Positions 1-11,561 are shown, counted from the first letter of the stretch. The stretch is DNA of 64,000 bases from Euborellia annulipes (GCA_023213315.1 JAKCPI010005325.1:25912-89911), one strand, 5' to 3'. Notes: generated by a model from the sequence alone, not told the origin. A program made the numbers and translations.

Positions 1-870
1 CCCCGCCCACTAAACCACATCTCATCGATTTTTTAATAGTTGATTTGCACTTTATATTTACATTTTAACTAGCTAGCTGATTCTTTTTATAAAGAATGTT
101 GAGCGTTTTTTTTTAAGTACTTCCAGTTTTTTTTTTTTTTAATGTGCTAACTGGATAAAATATCAATGCAGAGCTTTTTATTACTTCAATATTATACTAA
201 ATAGTCATTCATTTTCTATTTGATAAAAAGGATGGATGAGTGGAGACGAATTTATTATTGAATATTTGTTTATAAAGTAAGTATTGAACTACTGGCAAAA
301 AAATAATAATCCTTTGTGCACTTAATAGTCAAAAGCTATTATTAAAATTGTTGCGAAGTGGTGTAAGGAAGGCGTATTCGATATGGGGCTCCTCGGAGGA
401 CAACGAAAAAAGCCCCATATGGTTAAAAGGGATGTTTGGGCTGTCGAGAGCCTGGGAGGAGTGAAAGGAAGAAGTAAGAATTGCCGATCCCGCACCGCAG
501 GACTAATATAGCAGGGAAAGAAAAAGATAGACATTTTAAAGGAATAGACTTCTTTTTTCATTAAAAAAATAATAATTTGGGGAGGCAAAAACGACTTTCC
601 CTCAAAGAAAAAAACTTTCTTTTTACGGTCTGGCTGCCAAAAAATTTTTGAAGAATTCAATAGAGAAATTAGATATATCAATAGATTGAAGTATATTTTC
701 TAAGTTTTTCTTTAACATCGGAGTCATTTAGACTCTTCATATTTATCCATATATTTTGCTATAATTGGGAAAGTTGATATTCTAAATAACGATAATACCA
801 ATTCATTTTATTCAATTTTTGATGGATACTCAACAAGTTTTTGGCCCAGGTAGTGTGGAAATTGAATTGA
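1..870. other. unassigned AT-rich DNA
   Basis: No gene or recognised repeat is visible. The stretch is AT-rich with poly-T runs. The open frame on the minus strand at 322-681 has homopolymer-driven F/K/P-rich composition and no family motif. A GC-richer patch at 355-510 is non-repetitive within the window. Confidence 0.5.
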
Positions 871-871
871 A

Positions 872-906
872 GCTCAGACGGGAAGCGAACCTCTGAACTT
901 AAGAAC
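872..906 (-). repeat. tRNA-like B-box fragment (SINE head remnant)
   Basis: Read on the minus strand, the segment contains AGAGGTTCGCTTCCC, close to the RNA polymerase III B box GGTTCGANNCC. No A box or cloverleaf is recoverable, so it is a decayed tRNA-derived SINE head and not a tRNA gene. Confidence 0.35.
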
Positions 907-1092
907 AAACATCTGTGCTAAGGCACAGAACAATTCTGAAAATGTTCAGAAAAGAAATGTTTTTATTCTCTTCTAAACGCCTAATTTGTCTCCAATATTC
1001 TCTGATTATTTCATGAAAGTTGGTTGTAAAAAGTTTCTCTTTCAAAGTATGATTTAGTAGATATTTAATTTATACAAATATCTCATCTATTA

Positions 1093-1124
1093 TGACTATA
1101 TGGTCTCAGATGACGGAAGACTAA
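1093..1124 (+). repeat. SINE 3' domain fragment
   Basis: ATATGGTCTCAGATGACGGA is a diverged match to the 3' domain shared by SINE-A and SINE-B in this window. Only the domain and an AT-rich tail survive. Confidence 0.45.
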
Positions 1125-1596
1125 ATTAAATCAATTAATAAAAGCGTTTAAAATAATAACAATAATAGATGATCAAATGTGTCAAAGACTTGACTAATGA
1201 AGTATCATTCAAAAGAAAATGTTTTTGCGATATTCGCTCACCTGAGACGTCAAGCCACCTGGTATTTTGGGTAAGTGACTCTCCAATTTTATTTTTAAAA
1301 TCTCTCTCTATTTTGAAATGTTTTCTTATTGTGTCAGGGTTGAAATTTTCTAAATGTAAAAACTATTTGTAGCTTTAAAAAATTTCCATCAGAAGAGACA
1401 ATAACAAGGCAACTATGAGAATTGCAGAAGAGGCAAAAGAATTCCTTAGCCGGACAACTTGTGGTCGCCAAACACAGAGTGCAAGATTTTAAACAAAATA
1501 GACATAATTTCATAAAGCATAAAAATAAAGTATTAAAAACTTAAATTTTAAAAAGTTTGAGATATATATTATATGACTTAAGGTCGATTCAAATAT

Positions 1597-1803
1597 AAAA
1601 ATCTGGTGTGACAAGCACAGAACACAACTTTCGATTACCGAAAGTAAGAGTAAAGTGGTCTTCAGAAGTTTTCAATCTCAAAATGAGAATATACATTTTA
1701 AAGAGCATCTAAAAAATAATTGATTTTTGAATTTTAAACAAAATCGTTGTAGCGAATTTTGAGAAAATCGAAAAAAAAAACTGAAAAACTACATTAGTGA
1801 AGT
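1597..1803 (-). repeat. XR repeat, rearranged partial copy
   Basis: The copy starts with half of the XR right-end hairpin in forward orientation (ATCTGGTGTGACAAGCACAG). Near the shared string AAGAGTAAAG it switches to XR body sequence in the reverse orientation, ending near ACTACATTAGTGAAG. The join looks like an inversion or template switch at the hairpin loop, where GTAAGAG occurs in both parts. Confidence 0.7.
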
Positions 1804-1847
1804 AGAATCGATATTTTTGAAATAGTTAATAATTTATTTTTAATGTC

Positions 1848-2096
1848 TTCTTCTTCTCTTCTCGCCTAATCCCGCGATGGGGGGTCGGCGAACCTCACCT
1901 TTCCCTCCAATCCTATCATACGTTTTTACGACCGGAATAAATAGGATAGGCTAGTCCGCCGCACGGTCTGACGCCTTTTGAAAAGAGGATGGAAGAGACA
2001 GACATTTAAAGAACTGAAGGACTGCCTGTCCCAGCTCGGGCAGCTCGTGGTCGCCATCCACGTACCCACAAGATGTGGGTCCCTGAGCAAAATTTA
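1848..2096 (-). repeat. (GAA)-tailed interspersed repeat, copy 1
   Basis: On the minus strand this matches 39620-39890 across about 240 bases, including CTCAGGGACCCACATCTTGT near its start and a GAAGAAGAAGA tail. It is clearly GC-richer than its surroundings. A simple-repeat tail is typical of LINE or SINE 3' ends, but no reverse-transcriptase sequence is seen, so the class is open. Confidence 0.7.
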
Positions 2097-2718
2097 TTTT
2101 TAATATCATATTTCTATAAATTTATATCATTTGCATTCGCAGAAGTTACAATAGACCTCAATTTCCCAATAAGGACTCCCGAAAGTGCAAAGTTAACCCC
2201 CCTCCCCAAACGAAAAGAGGAGAAGAACGCGATCAAAAGAAGAAAAGGGTGAGGAAGGGAGCTCGTTGCCGGACGCTGGACGAATGAACATCTTGAGACT
2301 GCGGGAGACCAATACTATCCACTTGTCATTCAGCCACACTTATTAAAATATAGTATATGCCACTTGGCTAGTGAATAAAATAAAAATTATCTAAAAGCTT
2401 ATTGTCCGTTCTGCATCTCGCATCTTAGGTTTTTTTGAGAATTTGTTGCTACTCTTAAATTTACACCTAAGCATTCTCTTTCAGCGGTAGGACAAATTCT
2501 CAATAAAGTAAAAAGAAATATTTATTATTTGGTCCTGTTAGAGGTAGACACCCCCAAATTTACCTCACAGGATCAAAAATGTATAACAAGTTAATATACA
2601 AATCATAAAAAAATTATTTACTTATTAAAATAAAGAAGGCGGTTTCCTTTGTGTATAAATAATAAATATTTTGAGCCCCCCCCCCCCCGAGGCCGAGAGG
2701 TCAAAGATAGTTACAAAT

Positions 2719-2840
2719 GTCAATGTTGATCACCTCAGAAGCCAAGGGGACTGAGTTCGGATCCCAGAGAGTCCGATGAATATTTAAATCAACACAATAT
2801 TTTAAAGTCTATATGGCCTCAGATGCCGAAAGATTAAAAA
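2719..2840 (+). repeat. SINE-B copy
   Basis: A tRNA-like head with the B-box-like GAGTTCGGATCCC is followed by AGTCCGATGAATATTTAAAT and then the shared 3' domain ATATGGCCTCAGATGCCGAA with an A-rich tail. The A box region is weak. It is probably an old, 5'-eroded tRNA-derived SINE. Confidence 0.65.
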
Positions 2841-2964
2841 AAATATTCTGGATAAATTACTAAATAAATAAAAATTACGGTGTCATATTTTGATAATAGC
2901 AACTATTCCTAGGAATTTCTTTAGTTTTGGCATGTGTCTGTGTAAACGTGGTTGCGTGTTCCAA

Positions 2965-3005
2965 GTAGGTGAGTAGGTGAGTGGGTGAGTGGGTGAGTGG
3001 GTGAT
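2965..3005 (+). repeat. (GGTGAGTG)n minisatellite
   Basis: About five tandem copies of an 8-base unit read GGTGAGTG with one early variant GGTGAGTA. Open frames spanning it on both strands owe their Pro/Thr/His or Gly/Glu content to this tract. Confidence 0.8.
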
Positions 3006-3379
3006 GAAGTGTGTTTGGAATGGCCTGGCACGCGCCGGTTACCCACCTGTCCCTTCTGGCCATGTGTCAACCATGGCCAGGCAGGCAGGAATAGTGCCCA
3101 GGGCTATAGTTAGGAACAGAGCAGCTGCCCCTGCGACAAGTGCTCTCGAGAGGTTAGCTCTGCAACACCGAACACGAGCACCATGGTAATTAGACCATCC
3201 CCCACTGACAAATCATGCCAACACCATGGAGGATTTCCACAATGAGAAGGGGTGGGAGATTATCAACTGACCAAAATCAATCGTCGCCGAAGACCAGAGG
3301 ACGAGGAGGCACAACCCCGCAGGGAAATTGAATTCAAGAATTGCAATTGCTTCCCTGGTAGGAATTGCAATGCTGACAA

Positions 3380-3890
3380 TTGGCCGAACCTTGGGCAGTT
3401 GTCATTTGCCGAGCCTTGAGTAGTGACCATTGGGCCAAGCCTCGTCCGAGGCTTGGTCCATTCGTCTTCCCAAGGCTCGGTTTAATCTATTGGGCCAAGC
3501 CTGGTCCGAGGCTTGATCAAGGCTTGGCCCAATGGTATTATATTATTAAACCGAGCCTTGGGAAGACGATTGGACCAAGCCTGGTCCGAGGCTTGCCAAT
3601 GATCACTACGCAAGGCTCGGTTTAATAATATAATACCATGAGCCAAGCTCGTCCAAACTTAGTCCAATCGTCTTCCCAAGGCTCGGTTTAATAATATAAT
3701 ACCATTGGGCCAAGCCTTGGATCAAGCCTCGGACCAGGCTTGGCCCAATAGTATTAAACCGAGCCTTGGGAAGACGAATGGACCAAGCCTGGACCGAGGC
3801 TTGGCCCGATGATATTAAATTATTAAACCAAGCCTTGGGTAGTGACCATTGGGCCAAGCCTCGGACCAGGCTGGCCCAATGCTAATTGAC
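3380..3890. repeat. array of alternately inverted palindromic units
   Basis: The palindromic core CCAAGCCTGGTCCGAGGCTT recurs with small changes. The string GCCTTGGGAAGACGA appears forward near 3553 and 3765, and its complement TCGTCTTCCCAAGGCTCGG near 3463 and 3668. Successive units of roughly 100 bases are therefore in alternating orientation, separated by TATTATATTATTAAACCGAG or its complement. The frames through it encode repeated peptides only because the DNA repeats. Confidence 0.8.
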
Positions 3891-4139
3891 CCATCATGTA
3901 ATTAAAAAAAAAAAAATTAAATTAAATCAAGTACTATTAATTGAAAAAAACAGTAAAATATATTTTAAATCTGGTGATTGTTTGATAAAGTTTATTTAGC
4001 TAAAATAAAAGGCAAATCAAATAGCTTAAAAGAGAGTCATATCAATATAACAACTGTGTACGAGAGCGTAAAGGCAGTGACAAATGACAAACAAAACCAA
4101 AAGCTCGAGTTCAAATCTCTCGAGTAACAACTTTTTCCT

Positions 4140-4375
4140 CGAGGCTTGGATCGACGATTCATTTTTTTGTTTTCCAAGGCTTGGGCCAACCTTGGTTTTT
4201 GATTCTCGAGGCTTGGGCCAACCTTGGTTTTGATTCCCAAGGCTGGGTACATTGTTATCATTCCAAGGCTTGGATCAAGCCTCCCCAATGGTTAGACAAG
4301 GCTTGCCCCAAACCTCGCCCAATGCTCGGCACGATTGGTCCAAGCCTGGTCCGAGGCTGGCCCAATTGTGTATTC
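4140..4375. repeat. second block of the palindromic array
   Basis: The same GAGGCTTGG / CCAAGCCT words reappear after a unique AT-rich gap, ending with a full core near 4340 (GGTCCAAGCCTGGTCCGAGG). GGCTTGGGCCAACCTTGG occurs twice near 4170 and 4210. It looks like a diverged edge of the array at 3380-3890. Confidence 0.65.
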
Positions 4376-4680
4376 TACAGGGTTCAAGATCAGTTTACTT
4401 TTTATCCAACTTGAAAAAGCGTAATTTAATATCTTTGATATATGCTTTATTTAAAAATGCGTTATATGCTAGCCTTCAAAGAGTCTGATCCGCAAACCAA
4501 CTAAACAAGCAACAAAATAAAGTGGGATTTTTTGTTTCTTTAATATTTGAACTTACACTTGTATACATTCTGTGATGCAAACAAACTTTTATATTAATCT
4601 TACAGTAGTATGTATGTATTGACACATCTCGAACATGTAGATCGTAGAACGCCCTTTAAGTGGAACAAACTAGTTCAATA

Positions 4681-5456
4681 TTTTTACTTTCTCTTACCTA
4701 TACATATAGTGAGAAAGTATTGGATTCATGTCAAAAATTCGATGTCGAGATTTTGATGGATATACACGTTTTGAGGTTCCCTGAATTCAAAAAAGTGGTT
4801 TTCGCAGCATGGTCTGTCTGTCTGTGAACAAAATATCTCAAGAACGAAGAGTTAGGAAGTTTAAATTTTATATTCAAGTAAAGCACCCCAATGAGACGTG
4901 ACACGAAGCTTTTGAACAAAATCGACCAAGGAGTACTATTACTTTATTAATGTACTTTTTCAGTTTTTTCGATTTTCTCAAAATTGGCTCCAACGATTTT
5001 GATTTAAATTCAAAAATCAATTATTTTTTAGATGACCTTTAAAATGTATATTCTCATTTTGTCCGGAAATTTATTTGAAGCACATTTTACTCTTGCAATT
5101 AAAAAAAAAAACATTCACACTTTTTCTCATTCACACTCACACTCACACACACATTCACACAGTCTTTTCGCCAATTCAGGCCTTTTAAGACTTTAGACGA
5201 TAACCGTTGTAATTAATATATGTATTGGGGGTTCAGGCATTTCTATTTAACATTTTACTCTTGACTTTATAGGAAAGATAGGAGAAATGGTTCCTATGGT
5301 AACAAAATATAAATATTTTCGCATGTTTATAAATTTTACATCTTAAATTTTAATATATCGGTGGAAACTAAATATATCTCGGCACAAAAATCTGGTGTTA
5401 TATTACTTCGGTAATCGAAAGTTGTGTGCTGTGCGATCAGTCATACCATATTTTTT
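4681..5456 (+). repeat. XR repeat copy, interrupted by a SINE-A
   Basis: It begins TTTTTACTTTCTCTTACC, has the left hairpin, the GATGTCGAGATTTTGATGGA block, the CTGTCTGTCTGTG tract and the subfamily string AACAAAATATCTCAAGAACG. It ends in a decayed right hairpin near 5456. The X-box position reads GTTCCTATGGTAAC near 5290, a degenerate form. A SINE-A occupies 5096-5249. Confidence 0.85.
5096..5249 (-). mobile_element. SINE-A insertion with 14-bp target-site duplication
   Basis: The 14-mer ACATTTTACTCTTG is present on both sides (5082-5095 and 5250-5263), a perfect target-site duplication. Removing 5096-5263 rejoins the host XR sequence. On the minus strand the insert runs from a 5'-truncated body through the shared 3' domain (GGCCTGAATTGGCGAAAAGA) and a GTGTGAGTGTGAATGAG tail to poly-T/A. 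The tRNA-like head is missing, as expected of 5' truncation during target-primed insertion. Confidence 0.9.
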
Positions 5457-5459
5457 ATT

Positions 5460-7820
5460 GATAACTTATAAAGTTTTAAGTTTTTATTTCGTGAAGACCA
5501 ATTAGCTGGCTGCTTGCTCCTCTATTTTCATCATTGTTTATAAAGCTTTATTGAAGACCAATAGAGGTAAGGCGATCTGTATATTAAAGTATAATATTAA
5601 TGACCAAAAGTCTAAATTTCAAATTCTAGAAATGGCTGGTGAAAAATTTCCCTAGCTGATGTATTCTTATGTAGCAATCAGCACAGCATTAAGTCTTAAA
5701 TTTTTTTTTTTATAATTACTTTATATAACGATTTTTAAAGGAAGCGACAAAAATATTTCATAGAAATTGAATGATAAAATTTATGGGCGACTTTAAATGA
5801 ATTTTCATGATAACTTTAAAACTATTTACTTGGGGGTAGACAAATTACAAGAAAATGAATTAACTTTGAATAATTAATTGCCAAAATAAAGGTAGATAAA
5901 TTAAAATGCCTCTCCGCTTGGAGATTTATTTTAATAAAAGAGTTCATTAATAATTTTTAGAAAGGGCGTGCGAAGGCGCAGCCAAACCACCTCTATCATC
6001 CCCCCCCTCACCCAACGCAGCACCATAAAAAATTAGCAAATTGAATAGTATTTTCACCTAAATTTGTATAACTTGATTTAATACACGTGTAAACGATATC
6101 AAACATTTTTTACAAAGCCTTTTTTTTTTTTTTTTTTTGTGGAAATGAATATTAAATTCTGTCAGGTTTGTTGAGAATCGTCATTTATATTGTTTAGTAG
6201 AAGACAGGGAGGAAAAAAGTAACAAAAAAAAAAAAAAAAACGTGGAAAAATTGAAATTATTTATTTAGTGCTTTGTTATTTATTCATATGGTCATCGAGC
6301 ATCAATCAATTGCCGTTTCAATGGATAATGGATATTTTAAATAGATATATAAAATTTTATTCATTTTTAACAAAAAGTCTTGTATAAATAATAAAATTAT
6401 TGTTTTTCAAGAATTCATGAATGTGTGAACGTAAGTGCTCTTTAGGGGAGGAATTTTATAGTTTTTTAAGGGGAATCTCAAAGAGGAAATGTGTGATAAA
6501 ATTTTAGATTCAGTTAGTATAATAACTTAGTTGATATTATAATATATTTACATTCTATATAAAAAACATTTAAGGTAGCGTTATTTGTTTAAAAAAATGA
6601 ATAAATCAAATGACGGATCGAATTCGCTTTTATGTTCTTTCTATGTACTTTCAATGTACATTTAGAAGAGACAGATCACAAGAAGAGTATTAATAGGTGA
6701 GTTTATAGACAAAGTAAGGTAAGAAACGGCAACAATGGAGAGTTATTAATAGATGGGACCCATTATTAAAATTTCTGAAAAAGTCCAAAGAACGCTAATT
6801 AATCGTAATAAAATTCTTATTATTTTCACTGATTATTAATATTTAAACTATAGCGTTTGTTTCACTTCTAATTAACTAGCTATCCCTTAGATATGCAGGT
6901 TGGCTATAACAATCGAGTCTTTTTACATCTAGTTAGCCTAATCATAGGTTAATTAAGAGCCCAAACCGTAGTTAGTTAGCTAAAGTTCGGTATAAGGTGG
7001 GAAATTAGGAACAAATTCTTAAATCTTTGTTAATAAATTAACGAGCTTTAATTTTTTAAATAATTTTTATAAATGATATCTTTATTACTAACTTCACAAA
7101 ACTTTCTTTATATCTCAGATAGCTAATTATATGTGAAAAACTCATTCTTTTAACTCGAAGGTTAAGCAAGTTCTTAAATACTATATCGATGATTTTCTAT
7201 TGTCGTATATGTTTGCTAGTTGACTAGATATGAAGCAAATGGACCTTTATAATTTTTTTAACTAGCCTTTTGGACCTTTTAGGGGTATAAAGTTTATGTT
7301 TATCTTTTAAATTATTATTGTACTATTGGCAACCGGGGGACACCACCACGTATTCAAAGGGCTTGCTTGACGTTGCTACACAGCAACGATCTTGGGGATC
7401 AGGATCCACTACCCACATTATTCACGCTTGATATGCTACAACTTTCATTAAATCGAGTACACACTATCTACGATCTCAGTTCAGTGAGGTGTGGGTCCCT
7501 CTCTATTAAAATATTATAACACTGAGGATGGTTGAGTCTTGGGGTCAAAACTCTATTGGCAGGAATATTAGAAATTTATATTCCAGATAAATATGCTGTA
7601 GAGTAATTATAGCAGATTGATTATTCTATTTGATCAACATCATTTAATTAATCCTGCACTATTTATATAAATGTCTAAAATAAATAAATGTTTTGATAAC
7701 CATTTAAATGACATTATTTGCTAAGTTCATTTAAAGTAATTATAAATGAATGTTTAAATAGACACGACCTACTAATTTAATCCTTAGTGTTTTATATTCA
7801 ATAATTTTTTAATCAAAGAG
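5460..7820. other. unassigned AT-rich DNA
   Basis: No gene or recognised repeat is found. There are A and T homopolymers near 6120 and 6220, a small GC-rich patch near 5965-6010, and a moderately complex stretch at 7325-7510 with no match elsewhere in the window and no coding signature. Confidence 0.45.
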
Positions 7821-7831
7821 ATTCTGTACAA

Positions 7832-8163
7832 CAGCGTTTCCCAACCTTTTGAAGTCCATGGCACCCCAAAGGTGCGTTGAGAATAATATTACTCACTAGC
7901 GGCACCCTTCTTTTTTTCCCCTATCAAAACGAAATTTTTTCCGCCCTGGGGAAAATTTTTTCCCCTTGCGTGAAAATCATTTGACCTTTTTTTGGCAAAG
8001 CTTAATTTTTTCCGATCTACGGAAAATTTTGCCGCTTCCATTTTAATCATTTGACCTTTTTTTAGCAAAACTTTATTATTTTTTTCTCTAAATATCTCAC
8101 GGCACCCCTTAGGCATTATCGTGGCACCCTTGGGTGCCGGGGCACACCGGTTGGGAACCACTG
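7832..8163. mobile_element. hAT-type MITE, 8-bp TSD
   Basis: Terminal inverted repeats read CAGCGTTTCCCAACCTTTT and, complemented from the right end, CAGTGGTTCCCAACCGGTG. The 8-mer CTGTACAA lies directly outside both ends (7824-7831 and 8164-8171). CAG-GGTTCCCAACC-type termini with 8-bp duplications are a hallmark of the hAT superfamily. The 332-bp interior has repeated TTTTTTCCG and GGCACCC blocks and no transposase, so it is non-autonomous. Confidence 0.9.
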
Positions 8164-8171
8164 CTGTACAA

Positions 8172-9190
8172 AATGCCCGTGACCCTTGGCTCAGAGAGAA
8201 TAGGTTAACATACATACAACATGCTTCTCAACATTAAAATTTATTTAAATTCTAAATGTGGCTGGACAAAATTGAACAGCAAAATATTATAATATCAAAG
8301 GCAAAATTCTGTCGTTTATTATTTTGCCTTTTGGGTTCGTACATTTTAAGGTTGAGCCTTGATTTACTTTTCTCCAGTCCAATTTTTCAGTTCCAACATT
8401 TTTTTTTTCAATTAGGAAATAAATATTCGAGATTTTTTTTTGATATCTGAGAACAATCAATATACAAATACAAGTTTTATTTTATTATAACCTTCTCTTC
8501 CATTAGAGATAAAATTCACCTTTAGAAAGAAAAAAAGAGCGTATCTAGTCTGTTTTCGGGAAAATTGAAAATAGCTCGAGGCCTGCTTTCAATTCCGGGT
8601 GTATTTTTTTAACCAAATGTTTCACCGAGGAAGCCCAGGTGCGGGCTAGGAAAATAAATGCACTTCTAATATAGAATAATAGAAGAGCAAGCAGACAATA
8701 GCTGAAAACGCGCTTATAGATAATATTCAAACGGCTTAGTGAATTTCAATGGACCTCGGAGAGACTTTGCAACTTAAATCGGTTATTGTCTGTGCGTAAA
8801 ACAGCGTAGCAAACCGAAATTAATAGGCAATGGACACCGAAATTGAGAAGAGAAAAGACCAAGGACCAAGCTAAAGGACGTTCGTTGATGGACCATGGAG
8901 CCCGGATAATTTATAGCGGTCGAACGTAAGGAGAAATTAATCCTTTGAATCTATAATAGTTATTAACGAATAAGTTAAATAACTTAAAAAAATACATCAA
9001 GAATATTTTTTTTGAATTCGCAAAAAAGGCAATTGACTCCTCGTATTGTGTTGGCCTAGAAGTTTTTTTTTTTTTTAATTTAAAATTTTAGTATGAAAGA
9101 GGCCTCATCAGAACTCTTGTGGGATTTGTTTAAATGTACAACATAAGTAAAAATAATTGAAGAATATAACAATAAATATTTAATACAAAT
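8172..9190. other. unassigned DNA, partly higher complexity
   Basis: No repeat from this window is present. The stretch 8545-8940 is less AT-rich and non-repetitive. Its minus-strand frame (8545-8730) has no recognisable domain. A poly-T run lies at 9062-9076. Confidence 0.4.
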
Positions 9191-9194
9191 TTTA

Positions 9195-9272
9195 TTTTTA
9201 CTTTCTCTTACCTCTATATATATGTTAATAAATATATAGAGAGAAAGTATCGGATTAGGATTTGATGGATGC
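9195..9272 (+). repeat. XR left-end fragment
   Basis: TTTTTACTTTCTCTTACCTC, a TA-rich loop and ATAGAGAGAAAGTATCGGAT form the XR left hairpin. Similarity ends after TTTGATGGAT. Confidence 0.7.
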
Positions 9273-9758
9273 TTTGGAACTGGCGCGCCGGTATGTCGTA
9301 TTGCTCTAGGTTATTTAATTTTTTTTCAATAGTTCTAATTGTTTCTCCATCGATTTAACAACCGTTTTCGGCACAAAATTTGACGTAGAATGCAATGGTT
9401 ATAGGCCTAATAAAAACGTGCTACGATTGGGACCCCATTGTTAAAAATCGATTTAAAGATTTTAATTGTTGATAACAATGTAAAATCTTTAATTAATTTT
9501 GGTGGAACAATTTTTTTTCTTAAAGTTCACTCTATTAGCTTTAAAATGGTAAAAAAGTTTTTAGCTCAAATAGAACCGGAGTTATGAATTTTTAAAAGTG
9601 AGTGTCTCTAAGCCAAAATCACCAAATTCTCAAATTTTCGAAAAATAATTTTTTTTTTTTTTTTTTTTTTCACTCTCTATTTCCCAAAATATTAAACAAA
9701 AACAAAAATCCTCAAATACGGGCCTCTTTTTTTCGATATCGAAACCGTAAAAAAAAAT

Positions 9759-10469
9759 TCAACGAAATCAAAAATATGTGGGTCAGAAACTGTTCGTTAA
9801 AAGAATCACCATATACCTCTATATTTTTATCTATGCCATCTTCTATACTTCTAAAGAGAGAGTGTAGGTTTGTTTCTAGGAGCTAAACTCAGAATATACT
9901 ATTTTTCCAAAGCTTTGGAGGGGGCAAATGCATCCCCTCAAATGACGTCCCTGCTCAGTAATCTCTCTTCAAAGTTTCTCCTCGAACTACGAGCGTTACT
10001 TCCTACAACGTGTCAGTTAAAAATAAATAATAAATCTTTGGATATCTGGTTCACATTGAAACACCTTATTTACAAATAAACGTTTTAATTTATTTAGAGA
10101 TGAGCAATGCAGCTCAAAATTTTACATCAATGCTATTTCAGTCAGGGTAGTATACAAATTAACGAAATTGATACCATTTAACTGCTCTCTAGGGGTTAAA
10201 GATCACACACTCCTTGAGCAAGATGAAAGACCTTTGATGAGGACCTTTATATGTACATTAAAAGCAATTAAATTATGTATCTAGTAGTCCGAAAGTTCCA
10301 CTTAAATGTTTCTTAATATACATCATAGTTTTACAAATAGGGATGGCAGCGGCTTAGGATAGAATAGTAGTTAGTAGAAATAACTTTGACTGCTTTAGCC
10401 CATTAAAAAATTACACACTCAATAATAATAATAATAATAAATATATTATATTTATTCGATTGTTAAAAC
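9759..10469 (+). repeat. direct duplication, copy 1 (about 0.71 kb)
   Basis: From TCAACGAAATCAAAAATATG to the segment after the (AAT)n tract, this is nearly identical to 10891-11561. Compared with copy 2 it has about 42 additional bases around 9955-9998. No coding similarity is seen. A local duplication or an unknown long interspersed repeat would both fit. Confidence 0.9.
10421..10442 (+). repeat. (AAT)n microsatellite
   Basis: Seven uninterrupted AAT units sit inside copy 1 of the direct duplication. The same tract occurs in copy 2 at about 11513-11533. Confidence 0.85.
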
Positions 10470-10779
10470 ACCTAATAATAGAGGTCATTAAAATGATAAA
10501 CCATCTCGGGAATAATATATCTTTGTAAATTAATAAACATTTTATCAAAGCATACTGTTACTTAAGCGAATACACACGTATTGAATGACTGGAAGCATAC
10601 AAATTAAAATTATTTACCTGTACCACATAATGCATATAAAAGAAATGTTTTAATATAACAACTCTATACTACTTATACTGTAAGAATTTTGGTATATCTT
10701 ATATAAAATATTTTATTTCCATTTGTGATTAACAACTTAAAAATTAATTAAATGTATGACTTTCCAGCTCCTAATTTGG

Positions 10780-10850
10780 CTGGTGATGGCATTAGCAGAG
10801 ATAAAAGCCGAAACGTCTCTCAACTTTTGAGAGTTTTTATTTAATATAGA
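10780..10850 (+). repeat. GF-type fragment with GCCGAAACGT word
   Basis: CTGGTGATGGC followed after about 20 bases by AAAGCCGAAACGTC matches the loop motif of the GF foldback elements at 24.8, 29.5 and 51.1 kb. A short hairpin, CTCTCAACTTTTGAGAG, lies just downstream. No long inverted arms are present here. Confidence 0.45.
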
Positions 10851-10890
10851 GGCCGCTTAGTGGCTGCCTACTCCCTTAAGATTTTCTGTA

Positions 10891-11561
10891 TCAACGAAAT
10901 CAAAAATATGTGGGTCAGAAAGTGTTCGGTTTGTAAAAGAATCACCTATAGGCCTGTATATTTTTATTTATTCCACTTTCTATACTTCTAAAGTGTGAGT
11001 TTGTTTGTTTCTAGATGCTAAACTCAGAATTTACTATTTTTCCAAAGCCTTGGTGGGGGCAAATGCATCCCCTCAAATGACGTCCCTGCTCTCTTCCTAC
11101 AAAGTGTCAGTTCAAAATAAATAATAAATCTTTGGATATCAGGTTCACATTAAAACACCTTATTTACAAATAAACGTTTTAATTTATCAAGAGATGAGCA
11201 ATGCAGCTCAAAATTTTACATCAATGCTATTTCAGTCAGGGTAGGATACAAATTAACGAAATTGATACCATTTAACTGCTCTCTAGGGGTTAAAGATCAC
11301 ACACTCCTTGAGCAAGATGAAAGACCTTTGATGAGGACCTTTATATGTACATTAAAAGCAATTAAATTATGTATCTAGTAGTCCGAAAGTTCCACTTAAA
11401 TGTTTCTTAATATACATCATAGTTTTACAAATAGGGATGGCAGCGGCTTAGGATAGTAGTAGTTAGTAGAAATAACTTTGACTGCTTTAGCCCATTAAAA
11501 AATTACACACTCAATAATAATAATAATAATAAATATATTATATTTATTCGATTCTTAAAAC
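10891..11561 (+). repeat. direct duplication, copy 2 (about 0.67 kb)
   Basis: Same orientation as 9759-10469, shifted by about 1.1 kb. It lacks a block of about 42 bases after GTCCCTGCTC and carries scattered substitutions (for example AGTGTTCGG for ACTGTTCG). Flanks do not match, so the duplication limits are well defined. Confidence 0.9.

Noticed and set aside
1169..1372. Exon ending at a GGGTAAGTG donor near 1270
   Set aside because: The donor-like string is good, but the frame has no domain, no acceptor was convincing, and SINE fragments adjoin it.
3380..3857. Open frames on both strands encoding repeated Lys-Pro-Ser-Leu-Gly-type peptides
   Set aside because: They follow from the palindromic DNA array, occur on both strands at once, and lack any start or family context.
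4035..4140. tRNA-Leu-like SINE head near GAGTTCAAATCTC
   Set aside because: Only the B-box-like word is convincing; no A box in register and no SINE tail follow.
9759..11561. LTR retrotransposon with two LTRs
   Set aside because: The spacer is only 0.42 kb with no primer-binding site, polypurine tract or coding sequence seen, and the copies do not start TG or end CA.
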